A stretch of 64,000 bases of DNA from Sipunculus nudus (GCA_026874595.1 CM049307.1:29858362-29922361), one strand, 5' to 3'. Shown: positions 34,381 to 47,266, counted from the first letter of the stretch. Numbers and translations are program-made. The notes: generated from the sequence alone by a model not told the origin.

Positions 34381-37036
34381 CAAGGGACCTATGGGTCACG
34401 GCGCTCAGCTGTTATATATGATAAAAAAATATGATTTAGAAATGAGGCTCATGCTGGTTTTATGTGGTAATAAAAATAAGCTGTATTATGAGTTTTTGTT
34501 GTTTAGCTTATGTATGATTTTGAAAGTACCTTTGGAGACAGGAAAGAGGATTAATTTCATTTATTTTATTAACAAATTGATGGGATTGTCACACAGATTT
34601 TGACTTGGCCATATAACTTATAAGCAGAACATATATTATAAAAGAGTTTAACTATTTATTAAAAAAATTACAAATATTGTCCCAAATATAATTTTTATTA
34701 AAAATAATAAGAGAATAGTATGATTTTTTCAAATAAAATATAACTGAAATGATTATTAAAATAATATTAAAGAATATATTCATGAATGCATTCATTAATA
34801 CATTTTGAAAGTATCTGCACTGGTATTCATACACTTTCATTTTTACCTGAATTCCCATTCTTATGAAAGAAATTTTATAATGGAGTACATATTCATATTT
34901 GTGTTTAAATACAATTGCAAAGTATTCGCACCATGTCTGGTATTTATTCAGTTTTCACCAAACGATGTTGAGAATCCAGAATATACAAAATTCACACATT
35001 TAAATAATGATCATAAGTACCTGGTTTTATGGCTTTTATTTATATTAAAAAAAAAATGTAATATATTCATTTTGGACTAATTTCACATCAATGTACTAAC
35101 TATAGACACAGTAGGAATCTAGATAATAATATTATCAACTGCATCTTTGTCTATCATTAATTTCCTTCATATGATCCCTAATGATTAGTAATGAATAATA
35201 TGATTTACTTTTTTATCATTAAAATTGAACTGAAAAATACCATAGGTGACTGCATGGTGTTATTTGGAATACGTAAAATTCTATCCATCGATACAAGATT
35301 CTTATATCATCGGTAACTGCAAGTTAATTTCCTGTTATTATCAACTAACAAATTCCTTTTCTATTTTTCTTTAATTTGTTATTAAAAACCAATAAAAATT
35401 TATTAATTTATTGTTTATTGTTATGTTGTTGGTTAAAACTACTAGATGAGTTGGGTTGGACACCTGGATCAACTGTGGCTGGTCATTATATAATAAGCTG
35501 CCTGGAGCCCCAGTTTATGCCTCGCCTCAAGCATGCATAATTTGCTGAAAGTTCAACAAGGTCAACATACAGGTGACTCAAGAGGTGCTACAGAGAGCCA
35601 AGGTCTGACATGGTCTCATAAAAACATTAATAAAAGCTACAATTTTTGGCCAATTTCTTTCAGCTTTTTAAACTAAAAAGCTGAAATCTTTATGTGTGCA
35701 TGATATGAAAATTATATCAACAGTGCTCACAGGAAACAAACATGCCATGGTCAGAGTTGGGCAAAATTTAAGGTACTAATTTTATATTTATACTAATAAC
35801 TTATAAAATTTGAAAAATTCAGAACTAATTTTGGGTATTTAATTGAATCTTGATTAAATAATGTTACATCCCTGACAAAAAATCTCTAGCTTCAGCAATC
35901 CTCTTGTTAAGGGAGTAAATATATTTCTTGATTTTTTACAAAGTGCATTATGTTTGGGCCCATAACTTAAAACAATTACGCAAAACTGACATCATTTCTG
36001 GCATGTGCATAGAGAATGTATCTAGAAAAATATGTATATTATATATGATTAAAGTCAGATCAGTGGTTTTGATATTAGGCAGTCTTGAAGTATAACAATG
36101 GGTTTTTAATGGAAAAATGAAGTTTTTCATTAATATCTCGAAGGTATTAAATCCTAGTGACCAAATTCTTGGCATGGTAGGGGATTTTTGAGACATCTAA
36201 TTGCATGCCAATTTTAGGAACTGAGAGCTGAAGCTGGGGAGCTGAGCACTTGCAAACTGCATGACACTAGCTTGATGTAAATAATATGTTACATGGTGCT
36301 TGAAAACTTAAATAAAATCTACAGTTTTTGATCAACTGGTTTCAAATTTTTGTTGTTTACAGACAAAATGCTAAAAAAAAAACATGCTGTGAAAATTAAA
36401 TCCACAGTCATTACAGGAAAAAAACGTGCCCTGGTCAAAGTTGGGCAAAATTTAAGGTACCAATTTTTTATTTTTGTTAATATTTTAAACAATTTAAAAG
36501 ATTTTGATCTAATTTTGGGTATACAATTTAATTTTGATTAATTAAAGTTATATTACTGGAAAAAAGTTTATAGCTTTAACATATTTTGTGTTAAGTGATC
36601 AAATATCTTTCCTGATTTTTTACACAATGCATTATGTTTGGGCCCATAACTTTTTAAATTTACATAATAAAGACATAATTTCTGGCATGAACATAGGAAC
36701 TATATAGAGGAATAATTATGGTAAATACGAGGAAAAACAGATGAGTGGTTTTGATATTAGGCAGTCCTGAAGTGTAAAAATAGGTTTTTGATAAAAAATT
36801 GAGGTTTTTCCTTAATTTCTCAAAGGAACGAAGTTGCAAAGACCCAGTTTTCGGCTTGGTAGGAGATCTTGGGGACATCTAACATTATGCCAAATTTTGG
36901 ATTCCTAGGTCTTACGGTTTCAAAACGTGCCACATCTACGGACGGACAGACGGATGGACGGATGGAAGGACGGACGGACGACGGACAATGGACCACGACT
37001 ATAGCTCAGATGACTTATAGTCAGCTGAGCTAAAAA
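34381..37036 (+). mobile_element. Family I element, full-length copy 1
   Basis: From CAAGGGACCTATGGGTC to the 3' hairpin (37002-37032) and A5, 2,656 bp. It aligns end to end with copy 2 at 44619-47266. The 5' motif GCTCAGCTG is the inverse complement of the 3' arm CAGCTGAGC. The core holds two related ~684-bp units (TTGGGCAAAATTT at 35757 and 36441), followed by an ACGG/ATGG tract (36939-36985). No long frame. Inferred non-autonomous Helentron-associated element. Confidence 0.9.
37002..37032 (+). other. Family I 3' terminal hairpin, copy 1
   Basis: Identical to 10563-10593: 14-bp arms with one mismatch, TAT loop, followed by A5. Confidence 0.9.
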
Positions 37037-37230
37037 TTGGATTTTTTTTTAATTTAAATTGGATTTTTTTATTTTAATAAGTTTTTTTTATTGTTTTAAT
37101 TTTAAAATTATGGTCTTACTTTACAGAATGTAAATTATATTTAGACTGCTTTTAGACCAATGATAGTAGTTAAGCACACTTTGAACATTGTGTATTGTAA
37201 TGTGTAATTTTTTGTATGCTGGACGGTTAC
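37037..37230. other. T-rich spacer
   Basis: AT-rich flank between the family I 3' end and the hAT-like insertion. No gene. Confidence 0.7.
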
Positions 37231-37829
37231 TATTCAAGTAGTGGTGGGAGTCGGTTCTTTTTTCATAATCGATCATCGGTTTGAGCAAACTGATCGATGA
37301 TCGATTAATAATCGGTTCAGGCAAATATAAAGAATCATGCAGTTATCTGTGAAACTTTACTTTCTTAACCAAGCCCGCATGTCTTAGTAATTCTATCTAA
37401 AGAAAAGAAGTTTTTCCTTTTTTATATTTTCCTATTATTAATAAAATATGCTTTTAAAAGTTCTATTTTAATTATTTATAATAATCAAGAATTAAACCAC
37501 AATCCAGGACATCTACTTGCAGCATAGACCCGAAGAATTAATGGAGCATTTTAACGCCATACCACCCATATTGTGCAATGAACATATCGTTACAAAACTC
37601 CCCGCTAATTCTGCAGCTCCCTGCCAGTTCAAAGAGGTTTATTACGTCCTCCGTTCTCGCATCTACCGTGGTAAACTCAGTTACTTATGGAAGTTATTTG
37701 GGAACAAAGACTCATTATCATGATTATGATGTAATCGATAGTTGCCTTTGGTAATCGAGTGCTTGAAAGTGGCAGCAAACCGACTGACTTTTGATAAAAC
37801 TCGATGATCGGCCCACCATTATATTCAAG
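37231..37829 (+). mobile_element. hAT-like MITE with 8-bp target duplication
   Basis: The element at 37239-37821 (583 bp) is flanked by TATTCAAG on both sides (37231-37238 and 37822-37829). Its termini are TAGTGGTGGG and CCCACCATTA, inverted with one mismatch. Subterminal GATCATCGG/CGATGATCG words are repeated at both ends. An 8-bp duplication with TAG/CAG-type short termini is characteristic of hAT transposons. A 68-codon plus-strand frame inside (37517-37723) has no recognised domain and is not long enough for a transposase. Confidence 0.9.
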
Positions 37830-37895
37830 TACATGTGTGACATGTATATGTACAATGCACTGAACATTTTGAACCCCAGTGCATGCACCAATTAC

Positions 37896-38704
37896 AACTA
37901 GGGACCCATGGGTCTCAAAGCTCAGCTGAAATTGTCTATAAGGATATTTTTAAAGAAATTTTTCAGAATGACAGTCCTGTGCGTATAATCAATGACCTTG
38001 TGACCAAAAATCTTAGAACTTATTATTCTTGAACTTGCAGCTTTTAGATTATTGTAACAATCTTTTAAAAAGTGACCTTGACCCCTGAATAGGTAACCTC
38101 AAAATCTACAGATTTCCTCACTTTGGGCAAGTAAGCCATGTGTGAAAGATGGCAAGTTTGGGATGAAATTTTGATTTACAGTGCATCCATAATCTTTTTA
38201 AAGATGTGGGTCCTGTGACCTTCAACTCTGATCTCTTGACCCTGAAAATCAAAATGAATTTACCTTTAACCGTTGGACCCAAAAATTGACATGGCTCTTA
38301 CTTTAGTGGTGAGCCATAAATAAGTTTAAGTTTGAAACCAATATGTCAAACTAAACTGGAGTTATCATCTTGAAACTAATTTGTGAACAGATGGCCCCTG
38401 TGCCCTTGACCTTGTGACCCAAAATTCATTTATGCTCTCCCCATACTGGCAAGTCCGCTAAATTCTCAAGAAGGAAAGTTTTGGATGAAAAACTTGGCTT
38501 AAAATGCAGCCATAATCTTTTTAAATAAGTGTATCCTGTGACATTGACCTTTGACCTCATGATCCCAAAATCATATAGGTTCTTGCTTTAGTGGTGGGCC
38601 ATAAGTAAGTCAATTTTGAAATCCATTTGTCAACCCAACCTTGAATTATCATCTGGAAACAAATTTGTGTGGATGGACAGACAGTCAAGTCAGCTGAGCT
38701 AAAA
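37896..38704 (+). mobile_element. Short family I-type element
   Basis: 5' end ACTAGGGACCCATGGGTCTC followed by AGCTCAGCTGAA. 3' end GACAGACAGTCAAGTCAGC then TGAGCTAAAA. The terminal motifs match family I but the ~0.8-kb body differs. It is built from repeated phrases such as CTTGTGACC(C/A)AAAA and GGATGAAA(A/T)(A/T)TT, also found decayed at 11970-12300. A different internal core under the same ends. Confidence 0.8.
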
Positions 38705-38729
38705 CATCACTTCTGAAACTGGCATGGGT

Positions 38730-41095
38730 GCACACAACACAAAATGATTGTAGGTGTTGCCACCAGTCTTGTGTACCAGAAAGCCATCAAAGATGTATGG
38801 ACATGCAAAATTTCAGGCAGATACTTTGATCTAAACCACTCTTGGGCTATGTGCACAGATGCATGAAACAATTGTAGCTGGAGCCACAAGTCTTGTATAA
38901 AATAAATCTATCAGAGATGTATTGACATGCATATATTAGGCTAATATGTAATATCACTTCTGAGAAATTAGCAGGGACATATACTGTGCAAAAATTATTT
39001 TAGGTGGCGCCACCAGTCTTGTATACAATGAAGCTATCCAAGATGTATACATATGCCAAATTTCAGGCTGATATATCTAATCTCTTCTGAGAAATAAGCA
39101 CGGACATAAACTGTGCAAAAATTATTGTAGGTGGTAGACAGTAGAGCCAGTGATTTCCTGCAATCGCGGACAAAATCGCAGAACTGACAGACCAAAATGG
39201 AATTTCAAATCCTGAAAATATTTCAGTTTTAATGCATTTTTTGGCAAAAATATCTTGGAAATTTACTTGAAAACTTTGTGCAGTGATAAAATTGTCCGAT
39301 GCCGCTGAGAGCTTGTGGTGCTCACTGATGTACACAAGATCCGAACTGGCCTAATATGTGTTTTACACAGGACTTGCCCAAGGCAGCCTGGGAACTTTGC
39401 TATGTGCCATCCAGTAGCACAATATGAAATCAAAACAAGGATGAATTTTTCACAGGGTGCCGTATTTACAGTGTAAAATGTTCACAAGTTCAGTAAATGC
39501 GGACACTGTCAGCTTGGTTGCACACTGACATACAGGGAGACTCGCACATGGTACCTCCAATACATGAAAACCAGTTACACATACTAATTTTAACTAGAAT
39601 ATGAGTAGTCAACAAGCAACTACGTGTATCCACCAGAATCAGAGTGGAACGGGTGAAGTGAGGCATGGATTGAGTGGCAAGGGGAAATAGAGTGAGGTGT
39701 GTTGCATATTAGCATGGATGTCTGCAGCTGAAATGTGTATGTAGGTCACCCCAGCTACCACAAAATCCAGAAAGCTGTCCAAGCTGTATACATATGCAAA
39801 ATTTAAGGCAGACAAGTCAAACCACTACATGTATATGAGTGATTTTATCCCCCAGCAGACAAACAGATGGACTTGTGCAAAAATGGTGGCAGGTGGTGCC
39901 ACCAATTTTGTGTATGATTAAGAGCTATGTGAGATCCATACACATGCAAAATTTCAGGGGGATATGTCCAACCAGTCCTGAGATATAAGCCTGAATGTCT
40001 GCAACATTAACATAAATGTAGGTGGTGCCACCTGCCAAAAAAATCGAGAAAGCTATCCAAGATGTATAAACACGCACAATTTTAGGCATATAAATCAAAC
40101 CACTACTGAGATATGAGTGATTTTAGCCCACGGCAGACAAACAAACAGACGCTGTGCAAAAATGGTTGAAAATGGTCCCTCCAGTTTTGTGTATGATAAA
40201 GAGCTGTGAGATCTAAAGACATCCAAAATTTTGGCCCAATCGGTCAAACAGTTCCCGAAATATGAGCTTGTATGTCTGCAGCTTAAACTAGAATGTAGGT
40301 GGCGCAACCTGTCATAAGATCAAGAAAGCTGTCCAGGATGTATAAACCTGCAAAATTTTAGGCAGATATGTCAAACCATCGCCAAGATATGAGTGATTTT
40401 ATCCCATGGTAGACAAACAAACGGACAATGTGCAAAAGTGGTTGCAGGTGGTGCCACCAATTTTGCGAAAAATAAAGAGCTATGTGAGATCTATAAACAT
40501 CCAAAATTTTGGCCCAATCCGTCAAAGGTTCCCGAAATATATGAGCTTGGATGTCTGCAGCGTTAACTAGAATGTAGGTGGCGCCACCTGTCATAAAATC
40601 AAGAAAGCGGTCCAGGATGTATAAACCTGCAAAATTTTAGTCAGATTTGTCAAACAACTGCCGAGATATGAGTGATTTTGTCCCATGGCAGACAAACATA
40701 CGGACGCTGTGCAAAATGATTGCAGGTGGCGCTACCAGTTTTGCGTATGATCAAATTTTCAGGAAGATACGTCAAACCAGTCTGGAGATATAAGCATGGA
40801 TGTCTGCAGCGTGAACATGAATGTAGGTGGCACCACCTGTCACATAATCAAGAAAGCTATCCAGGATGTATATGCATGCCGAATTTCAGGTGAATCAGTC
40901 AAACCACTGCAGAGATATGAGTGATTTTAACCCAAGGCAGATGAACAGATGGACACTGTGCAAACATAGTTGCTGGTGGCGCCACCATTTTTTGTGTAGG
41001 TTATAAAGCTATCCAAGGGCTACATTTGTACAAAAACTTTTTCCTGATCAGTCAAACGGTTCCCGAGATATATGGGTTTAAGTGTGTAAACAGAC
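38730..41095 (+). repeat. Dimeric tandem array (~278-bp higher-order unit)
   Basis: GGTGGYGCCACC-type words recur near 38752, 39002, 39890, 40020, 40297, 40446, 40576, 40724, 40825 and 40974. From 39.9 kb on, two monomer types alternate (one continuing CCACCAATTTTG or CTACCAGTTTTG, the other CCACCTGTCAT). Like monomers recur every ~277-279 bp, with one shorter step. An unrelated ~590-bp segment interrupts the array at 39130-39715. No coding potential. Confidence 0.85.
39130..39715. other. Unrelated segment interrupting the dimeric array
   Basis: Sequence with no match to the array. It begins near ACAGTAGAGCCAGTGATTTCC and ends before AGCATGGATGTCTGCAGC, where array sequence resumes. CAGTGATTTCC recalls a hAT terminus, but I find no inverted partner or target duplication, so the class is unknown. 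A 90-codon minus-strand frame overlaps it (39063-39335). Confidence 0.5.
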
Positions 41096-41340
41096 GCACA
41101 AATGGACGCTGGGCAGAGAGGAAAGGTCAGAGGTCAACGCAAATTGGTTAGGCACCAGTTCACATGTGACCCAATAATTGGTGTAAAGTTTCGGAAAAAT
41201 CAGTCAAGTAGTCTCAGAGGAGTTCTCGGGAAACAAATACGGCGGCGGCGGAAACCCGGTCAAAAACATAGTATCGGCAAAACTTCGTTTTGGCGGATAC
41301 AAATAGGAAGCGACCTTTCTTCAGGTGACACGAAATGACA
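41096..41340 (+). repeat. CpG-dense tail related to family II 5' region
   Basis: The stretch 41187-41310 (TTTCGGAAAAATCAGTC, TCTCAGAGGAG, TTTTGGCGGATACAAATA) matches the family II segment at 31363-31430 (TTTCAGAAAGATCAGTCC, CTCAGAGGAG, TTTTGGCAGATTATAACAAATA). It retains CpGs where the other copy has CA/TG. A CGGCGGCGGCGG run is at ~41242. The 78-codon plus-strand frame is probably fortuitous. Confidence 0.6.
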
Positions 41341-41908
41341 CATTTAACAGGCTTTTAGTACTGGTTTTGGTGCATACACCCTCTTGGGAAATATGATCTG
41401 TAAAATATTAACCAAACCAATGCCCTGGTTTTTATATGGTAGCACTGAAACTGCACACAGTAAAATGTTGTTTAATAACATAGTTCATGTAGTTCTATAT
41501 AGGGACATTACCTTATTACGTTTTTCCTTCCACAACAGCACAATGGAATCAATTTGAACCTAACCCACGTCATTTCTGCTAACATGATATATTTTGTAAA
41601 AAAAGTTGGTGAATGTGACATTGTGGTGGACATGCAAATAAAAATATTTCTTGACAGTTTAAGATTAACACAGGATAATGACTAAGGAAGCTTGGTTATG
41701 CAGAGCATCATGGTTCTTTGAGCAACAGACACTCCTTAAAAAGCAAATTTTCTCACTAGTATTACAATGTGCATGTTGAAATCTTTAGAAGCATGTAGCT
41801 TTTGTTTCAAGGGTGCACCTGCAGCAAGTAAAATTTTTAGCCTAATTCATACCCTTGACTACAGACAATGCATGACCTCCACACCTTCGCATAATCTAAC
41901 TGGTTCGC
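41341..41908. other. Unique DNA ending in an element 3'-like fragment
   Basis: AT-rich unique sequence. The right edge (TTCGCATAATCTAACTGG, then TTCGCTAA near 41905) resembles the family III 3' end at 20311-20356. Confidence 0.5.
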
Positions 41909-42030
41909 TAACTAGGGACCCACAGGTTTCAATGCTCAGCTGAACTTGTACTGTTCATTTCTGTATTCTCAAGGGTCTTTAAATGGCCCTGCTCACTCCA
42001 AATTAAACAAGTTTACCAAAGTCAGAACAG
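41909..42030 (+). mobile_element. Family I-type 5' terminus fragment
   Basis: ACTAGGGACCCACAGG followed by ATGCTCAGCTGAA matches the 5' ends at 37896 and 53160. No family I 3' hairpin follows before unique sequence, so this is a truncated or decayed insertion joined directly to the family III-like 3' fragment on its left. Confidence 0.55.
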
Positions 42031-42860
42031 TTTCTTAAAATTTATATTGTTCAGACCCAAGAAATGTCCAAAAAGACATAATATAAATTTTATTCAAAGG
42101 GATCCATTAAGTCTGGGCAACCTACCATTGAAAATGCCATCAATCAACATAGAAAAGTCAGGAGCCAGTGAAACAATAACGGTCCCCACGGTCCAATCTA
42201 AAAGAACCAAAAATCGTACAAGCCCTGGGTTACAAAAAGCGTCATCAACCTACAGCTACGTGTTAAGGAGTAACGTCACTTGCAACAAAATGACAGTTAG
42301 AAGAATTACCAAAATTGCTTTCCTGGGGGATGGGTAATGGGCCTTTGCTGAGGGGGATGGCAACTTCTCCTTATACCTAGAGACTCTTCAACTCATGTTC
42401 CTAGCTACCTCTATGCCGGTGTATTGATCAGTCTCGGGTCCTCTCGACTCTCCTGGGAGCCCTGCACCCTGCTACCTGCTCTCCCTTCTCACAAGGTGTA
42501 CACCGATAATGATTTCTGCCTCTATGGATGGATTCTACATGCATTCTTTGACAGTATTTTACTGGTCTATTTGAGACACCAGCTGACATTTTCCCATGAG
42601 CCACCTGTTTAACTTGCTCAGAGAACAAATAGAAATGTTCAGGAGCTGCTTTTGAATCCTGCATGTTGGTGTGATGGAGCAATGCGTTCACTCCTTTCTG
42701 TTGCTGATCTTGCAAAAAATCATTCATTTCCCCCATTTCCGCACAGCAAGTTCACTTCTCTGACTGCATCTGGTGGTTCCTCCCATCTGCTCTGATCACA
42801 GTCTGTGCCATCACATGTATTTTACTGGACAAGTGTGGCAATGTGTCCACATTTTACCTG
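42031..42860. other. GC-elevated unique block with open frames on both strands
   Basis: About 830 bp of balanced, non-repetitive sequence. It holds a 96-codon plus-strand frame (42047-42337) and a 102-codon minus-strand frame (42428-42736), the longest non-repeat frames here. Neither has a domain I recognise, and no confident splice sites flank them. The minus-strand frame is rich in Q/H/R and could be an exon fragment. A conserved noncoding block is equally likely. Confidence 0.35.
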
Positions 42861-44192
42861 TAATATTGCTTCCTTGTTTGTTATAATGTCGCTTGTGTAA
42901 AATGGCAAAAATATATTACTAAATATACATGTTACACATTTCCTTTTTAAGTTCTTACTCATATAATATTATAAGAGATATTTAACAGTCCACCTGCTAC
43001 AGCAGATTTTGCAGAAAATCCAGGGCCTCTGTGATAGAATATTTTCATGTGGCTAGCAAATTCTTCAAATGCCAACACCTGGTCACATTCCTAAGTATAT
43101 TGATGACCTGAAATAAATTTTCTTTTCTTAAATACTCCTGTGGGAACCTGTAATGTTAGAATGTATCTCAGTCTATGCTAGCTTTTTCTATGGTCACTAT
43201 ATGGAACATTTGCAATTTCTGGACACTTGATTGTCTTATAAATGTACTGATGTTGGTAAAACATAGTAATTAACTCTTAAAAATGAGTATCAGCTGGTAA
43301 GTTTGTAATTCAAGGGGAAATCATTCTTGACATATGGACCAAGCCTTTGTCATGCTAATTAAGTATTCATGTAACAAATGTATGGAAATTACAGGCATGA
43401 GGAACCTGGATAAATTATCAGAAAAATAAATGCTTCAAACGACATGCTGATATTCATTCCCATTTGGTAGCTGTATAAAGCAAGATAATTAACAAGTATA
43501 ATACACCACAAAGTTCACAGTGATTATAGTTATAAAAGAATTAAAAAAAAACTATGAGTATAAACGCACTGATTTATTTTTTTAATTTATACATCTAAAT
43601 AAAACTAATAAAGTACCAGCTGCTATATTTGATCATTGAGATGTTTTATTGAAACAACACACTGGTATGCAATATATTTCAGCATTACTGAGAAAAAATG
43701 GTCTAATTTAGTATAAGATGAATTGTACTTGTATTGTGTGTATCAAGGTAAACATATATTTTCTTCTTTGACAGACATGTTCTGAGTTACTTTCTCACAA
43801 TTCTTAAATGTTCTTTTTCAAAACCATATAATTGTAATGCCCAAATGTGGAACTTTGCTGGTCTTTTCACAAACTGAATACAAATTAATTGAGGCATAGA
43901 TAGCATGTCAAGAGCAGTCATAGACTAGCTCTCATATGCATGCCATGTGGTGAACTATTGGTAGATTCATTTACATGAATGGAACATACCTGTATTTAAA
44001 TATCAATAAGGTCTTCTGATAAGTTCCAAGGGTGGTCTGCACAATGGGGATGAAAAACAAAGATCTATGAATAATCTGGAGGCTGCTCTTATACTTATTT
44101 TTATTATGAGAAAAAACTTGGATCAGATGAATTCAATTAGATAAGAAGAGTTCAAACAGAGAACCATATAATATTTGTAAAAGAGATTTTAA
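42861..44192. other. AT-rich intergenic DNA
   Basis: No repeats or genes recognised. The stretch 43310-43450 has a less AT-rich patch with CATGCTAATTAAGTATTCATG-type POU/homeodomain words (shown in parts: CATGCTAATTAAG and TATTCATG), a possible small regulatory element. Confidence 0.5.
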
Positions 44193-44618
44193 ACTAGATG
44201 TGTCAGAACGACACGAATGCCCCCGCCAGAAGTAAGTTAGAAAGTATCAAATGGTCAAAAGTGTGTTAACCGGGACAAAATGTGAACTCGATCTGTAACT
44301 GGTCATTGTCTGCCCATACACCAAAAATCAGGCCAGTATCTGCAGGCATTGGGAAAAAAAGTCTGTACATGTTCATTTGTCATAAAAATTTCTATATTTC
44401 ATATAATTTTCTATGTTCAGGAGCCATCAAACGTTCAAAAGTAATTCAATCAGGACGAAACCCAAACTAGATCTTTAACTGGTCATTATCTGCTTGCACC
44501 CCAAAAATCAGGCCAGGATCTGCAGGCATTGCGAAAAAAGTCCATAAATGTGCATTTGTGATGAAAATTTCTATTTTTCATGAAATTTTCTATGTTCAGG
44601 AGCCGTCAAACAGTCAAA

Positions 44619-47266
44619 CAAGGGACCTATGGGTCACGGCGCTCAGCTGTTATATATGATAAAAAAATATGATTTAGAAATGAGGCACATGCTGGTTTTG
44701 TGAGGTAATAAGTATAAGCTGTATTATGAGTTGTTGTTGTTAAGCTTATGTATGATTTTGATAGTACCTTTGGAGACAGAGAAGAGAATTGATTTCATTT
44801 ATTTTATTAACAAATGGAGTACTATTGTCACACAGATTTTGACTTGGCCATATAACTTATAAGCAGAACATATAATATAAGAGTTTAACTATTTATTTAA
44901 AAAATTACAAATATTGTCCCAGATATAATTTTTATTAAAAATAATAAGAGAATCGTATGATTTTTAAAATGAAATATAACTGAAATGATTATTAAAATAA
45001 TATTAAAGAATATATTCATGAATGCATTCATGAATACATTTGGAAAGTATTTGCACTGGTATTCATATACTTTCATTTTTTCCTGAATTCCCATTCTTTA
45101 TGCAAGAAATTTTATAATGGAGTACATATTCATATTCGTATTTAAATACAATTGCAAAGTATTCCCACCATGTCTGGTATTTATTCAGTTTTCACCAAAC
45201 AATGGTGTTGAGAATCCAGAATGTACAAAATTCACACATTTAAATAATGATCATAAGTACCTGGTTTTATGGCTTTTATTTATATTAAAAAAAAAAATAA
45301 ATGTGATATATTTATTTTGGACTAATTTCACATCAATGTACACACTAGACACAGTAGGAATCTAGATTAATATTATCAACTGCATCTTTGTCTATCATTA
45401 ATTTCCTTCATATGATCCCTAATGATTAGTAATGAATAATATGATTTACTTTTTTATTATTAAAATTGAACTGAAAAATGCCATAGGTGACTGCATGGTG
45501 TTATTTGGAATACGTGACATTCTATCCATCAATACAAGATTCTTATATCATCAGTAACTGCAAGTTATTTCCCTATTAATATAAACTAACAAATTCCTTT
45601 TCTATTTTTCTTTAATTTGTTATTAAAAACCAATAAAAATTGATTAATTTATTGTTATGTTGTTGGTTAAAACTACTTGATGAGTTGGGTTGGACACCTG
45701 GATCAACTGTGGCTGGCCATAAGCTGCCTTGCTGCCCCGGTATCTGCCTCGCCTCAAGCGTGCATAATTTGCTGAAAGTTCAACAAGGTCAACATACAGG
45801 TGACTCAAGAGTGGCTGGAGAGAGCCAAGGTCTGACATGGTCTCATAAAAACATTAATAAAAGCTACAATTTTTGGCCAATTTGTTTCAGCTTTCTAAAC
45901 TAAAAAGCTGAAATCCTTGTGTGTGCATGATATGAAAATTATATAAACAGAGCTCACATTAAACAAAAGTGAAATGGTCAAAGTTGGGCAAAATTTAAGG
46001 TACTAATTTTATATTTATACTAATAACTTATAAATTTTTAAAAATTCAGAACTAATTTTGGGTATTCAATTGAATCTTGATTAAATAATCTTACATCCCT
46101 GACAAAAAATCTCTAGCTTCAGCAAGCCCCTTGTTAAGGGAGTAAATATATTTCTTGATTTTTTACAAAGTGCATTATGTTTGGGCCCATAACTTAAAAC
46201 AATTATGCAATACTGACATTTCTGGCATGTGCACAGAGAATGTATTGAAAAACATGTATATTATACATGATTAAAGTCAGATCAGTGGTTTTGATATTAG
46301 GCAGTATTGAAGTGTAATAATGGGTTTTTAATTGAAAAATGAAGTTTTTCATTAATATCTCAAAGGTATTAAGTCCTAGTGACCAAATTCTTGGCATGGT
46401 AGGGAATTTTAGAGACATCTAATTGTATGCCAAATTTTAGGAACTGAGAGCTTAAGCTGGGGAGCTGAGCTCTTGCAAACTGCATAACACTAGCCTGATG
46501 TAAACAATATGTTACATGGTGCTTGAAAACTTGAATAAAATCTACAGTTTTTGATCAACTGGTTTCAAATTTTTGGTGTTAACAGACAAAATGCTAACAA
46601 AAACATGCTGAGAAAATTAAATCCACAGTACTTACAGGAAAAAAACGTGCCATGGTCAAAGTTAGGCAAAATTTAAGGTACCAATTTTTTGTTTTTGCTA
46701 ATATTTTAAAAAATTTAAAAGATTTTGATCTAATTTTGGGTATACAATTTAATTTTGATTAATTAAAGTTATATTACTTGAAAAAAAGTCCATAGCTTTA
46801 ACAAGTTTTGTGTTAAGTGATCAAATATCTTTCCTGATTTTTTACAAAATGCATTATGTTCTGGCCCATAACTTTCTTAAATTATATAATACAGACATAA
46901 TTTCAGGCATGTACATAGGAACTATATAGAGGAATATTTATGGTAAATATGAGGAAAAACAGATGAGTGGTTTTGATATTAGGCAGCCCTAAAGTGTGAA
47001 AATAGGTTTTTAATAAAAAATTGAGGTTTTTCCTTAATTTCTCAAAGGAACAAAGTCGCAAAGACCCAGTTTTCGGCTTGGTAGGAGATCTTGGGGACAG
47101 CTAACATTATGCCAAATTTTGGATTCCTAAGTCTTATGGTTTCAAAACGTGCCACATCTACGGACGGACGGACGGACGGACTGACGGACGGACGGACAGA
47201 CGGACGGACGACGGACAATGGACCACGACTATAGCTCAGATGACTTATAGTCAGCTGAGCTAAAAA
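44619..47266 (+). mobile_element. Family I element, full-length copy 2
   Basis: 2,648 bp, collinear with 34381-37036 throughout, including the 2-unit core, an ACGG tract (47159-47215), the 3' hairpin (47232-47262) and A5. It is inserted in the family IV core within a GTCAAAAGTAGGTC context with no visible target duplication and a few target bases missing. That fits rolling-circle insertion rather than cut-and-paste. The minus-strand R-P-S-V repeats near 47160-47215 come from the ACGG tract. Confidence 0.92.

Noticed and set aside
39130..39715. hAT insertion in the dimeric array
   Set aside because: CAGTGATTTCC resembles a hAT end, but no inverted partner or 8-bp duplication was found.
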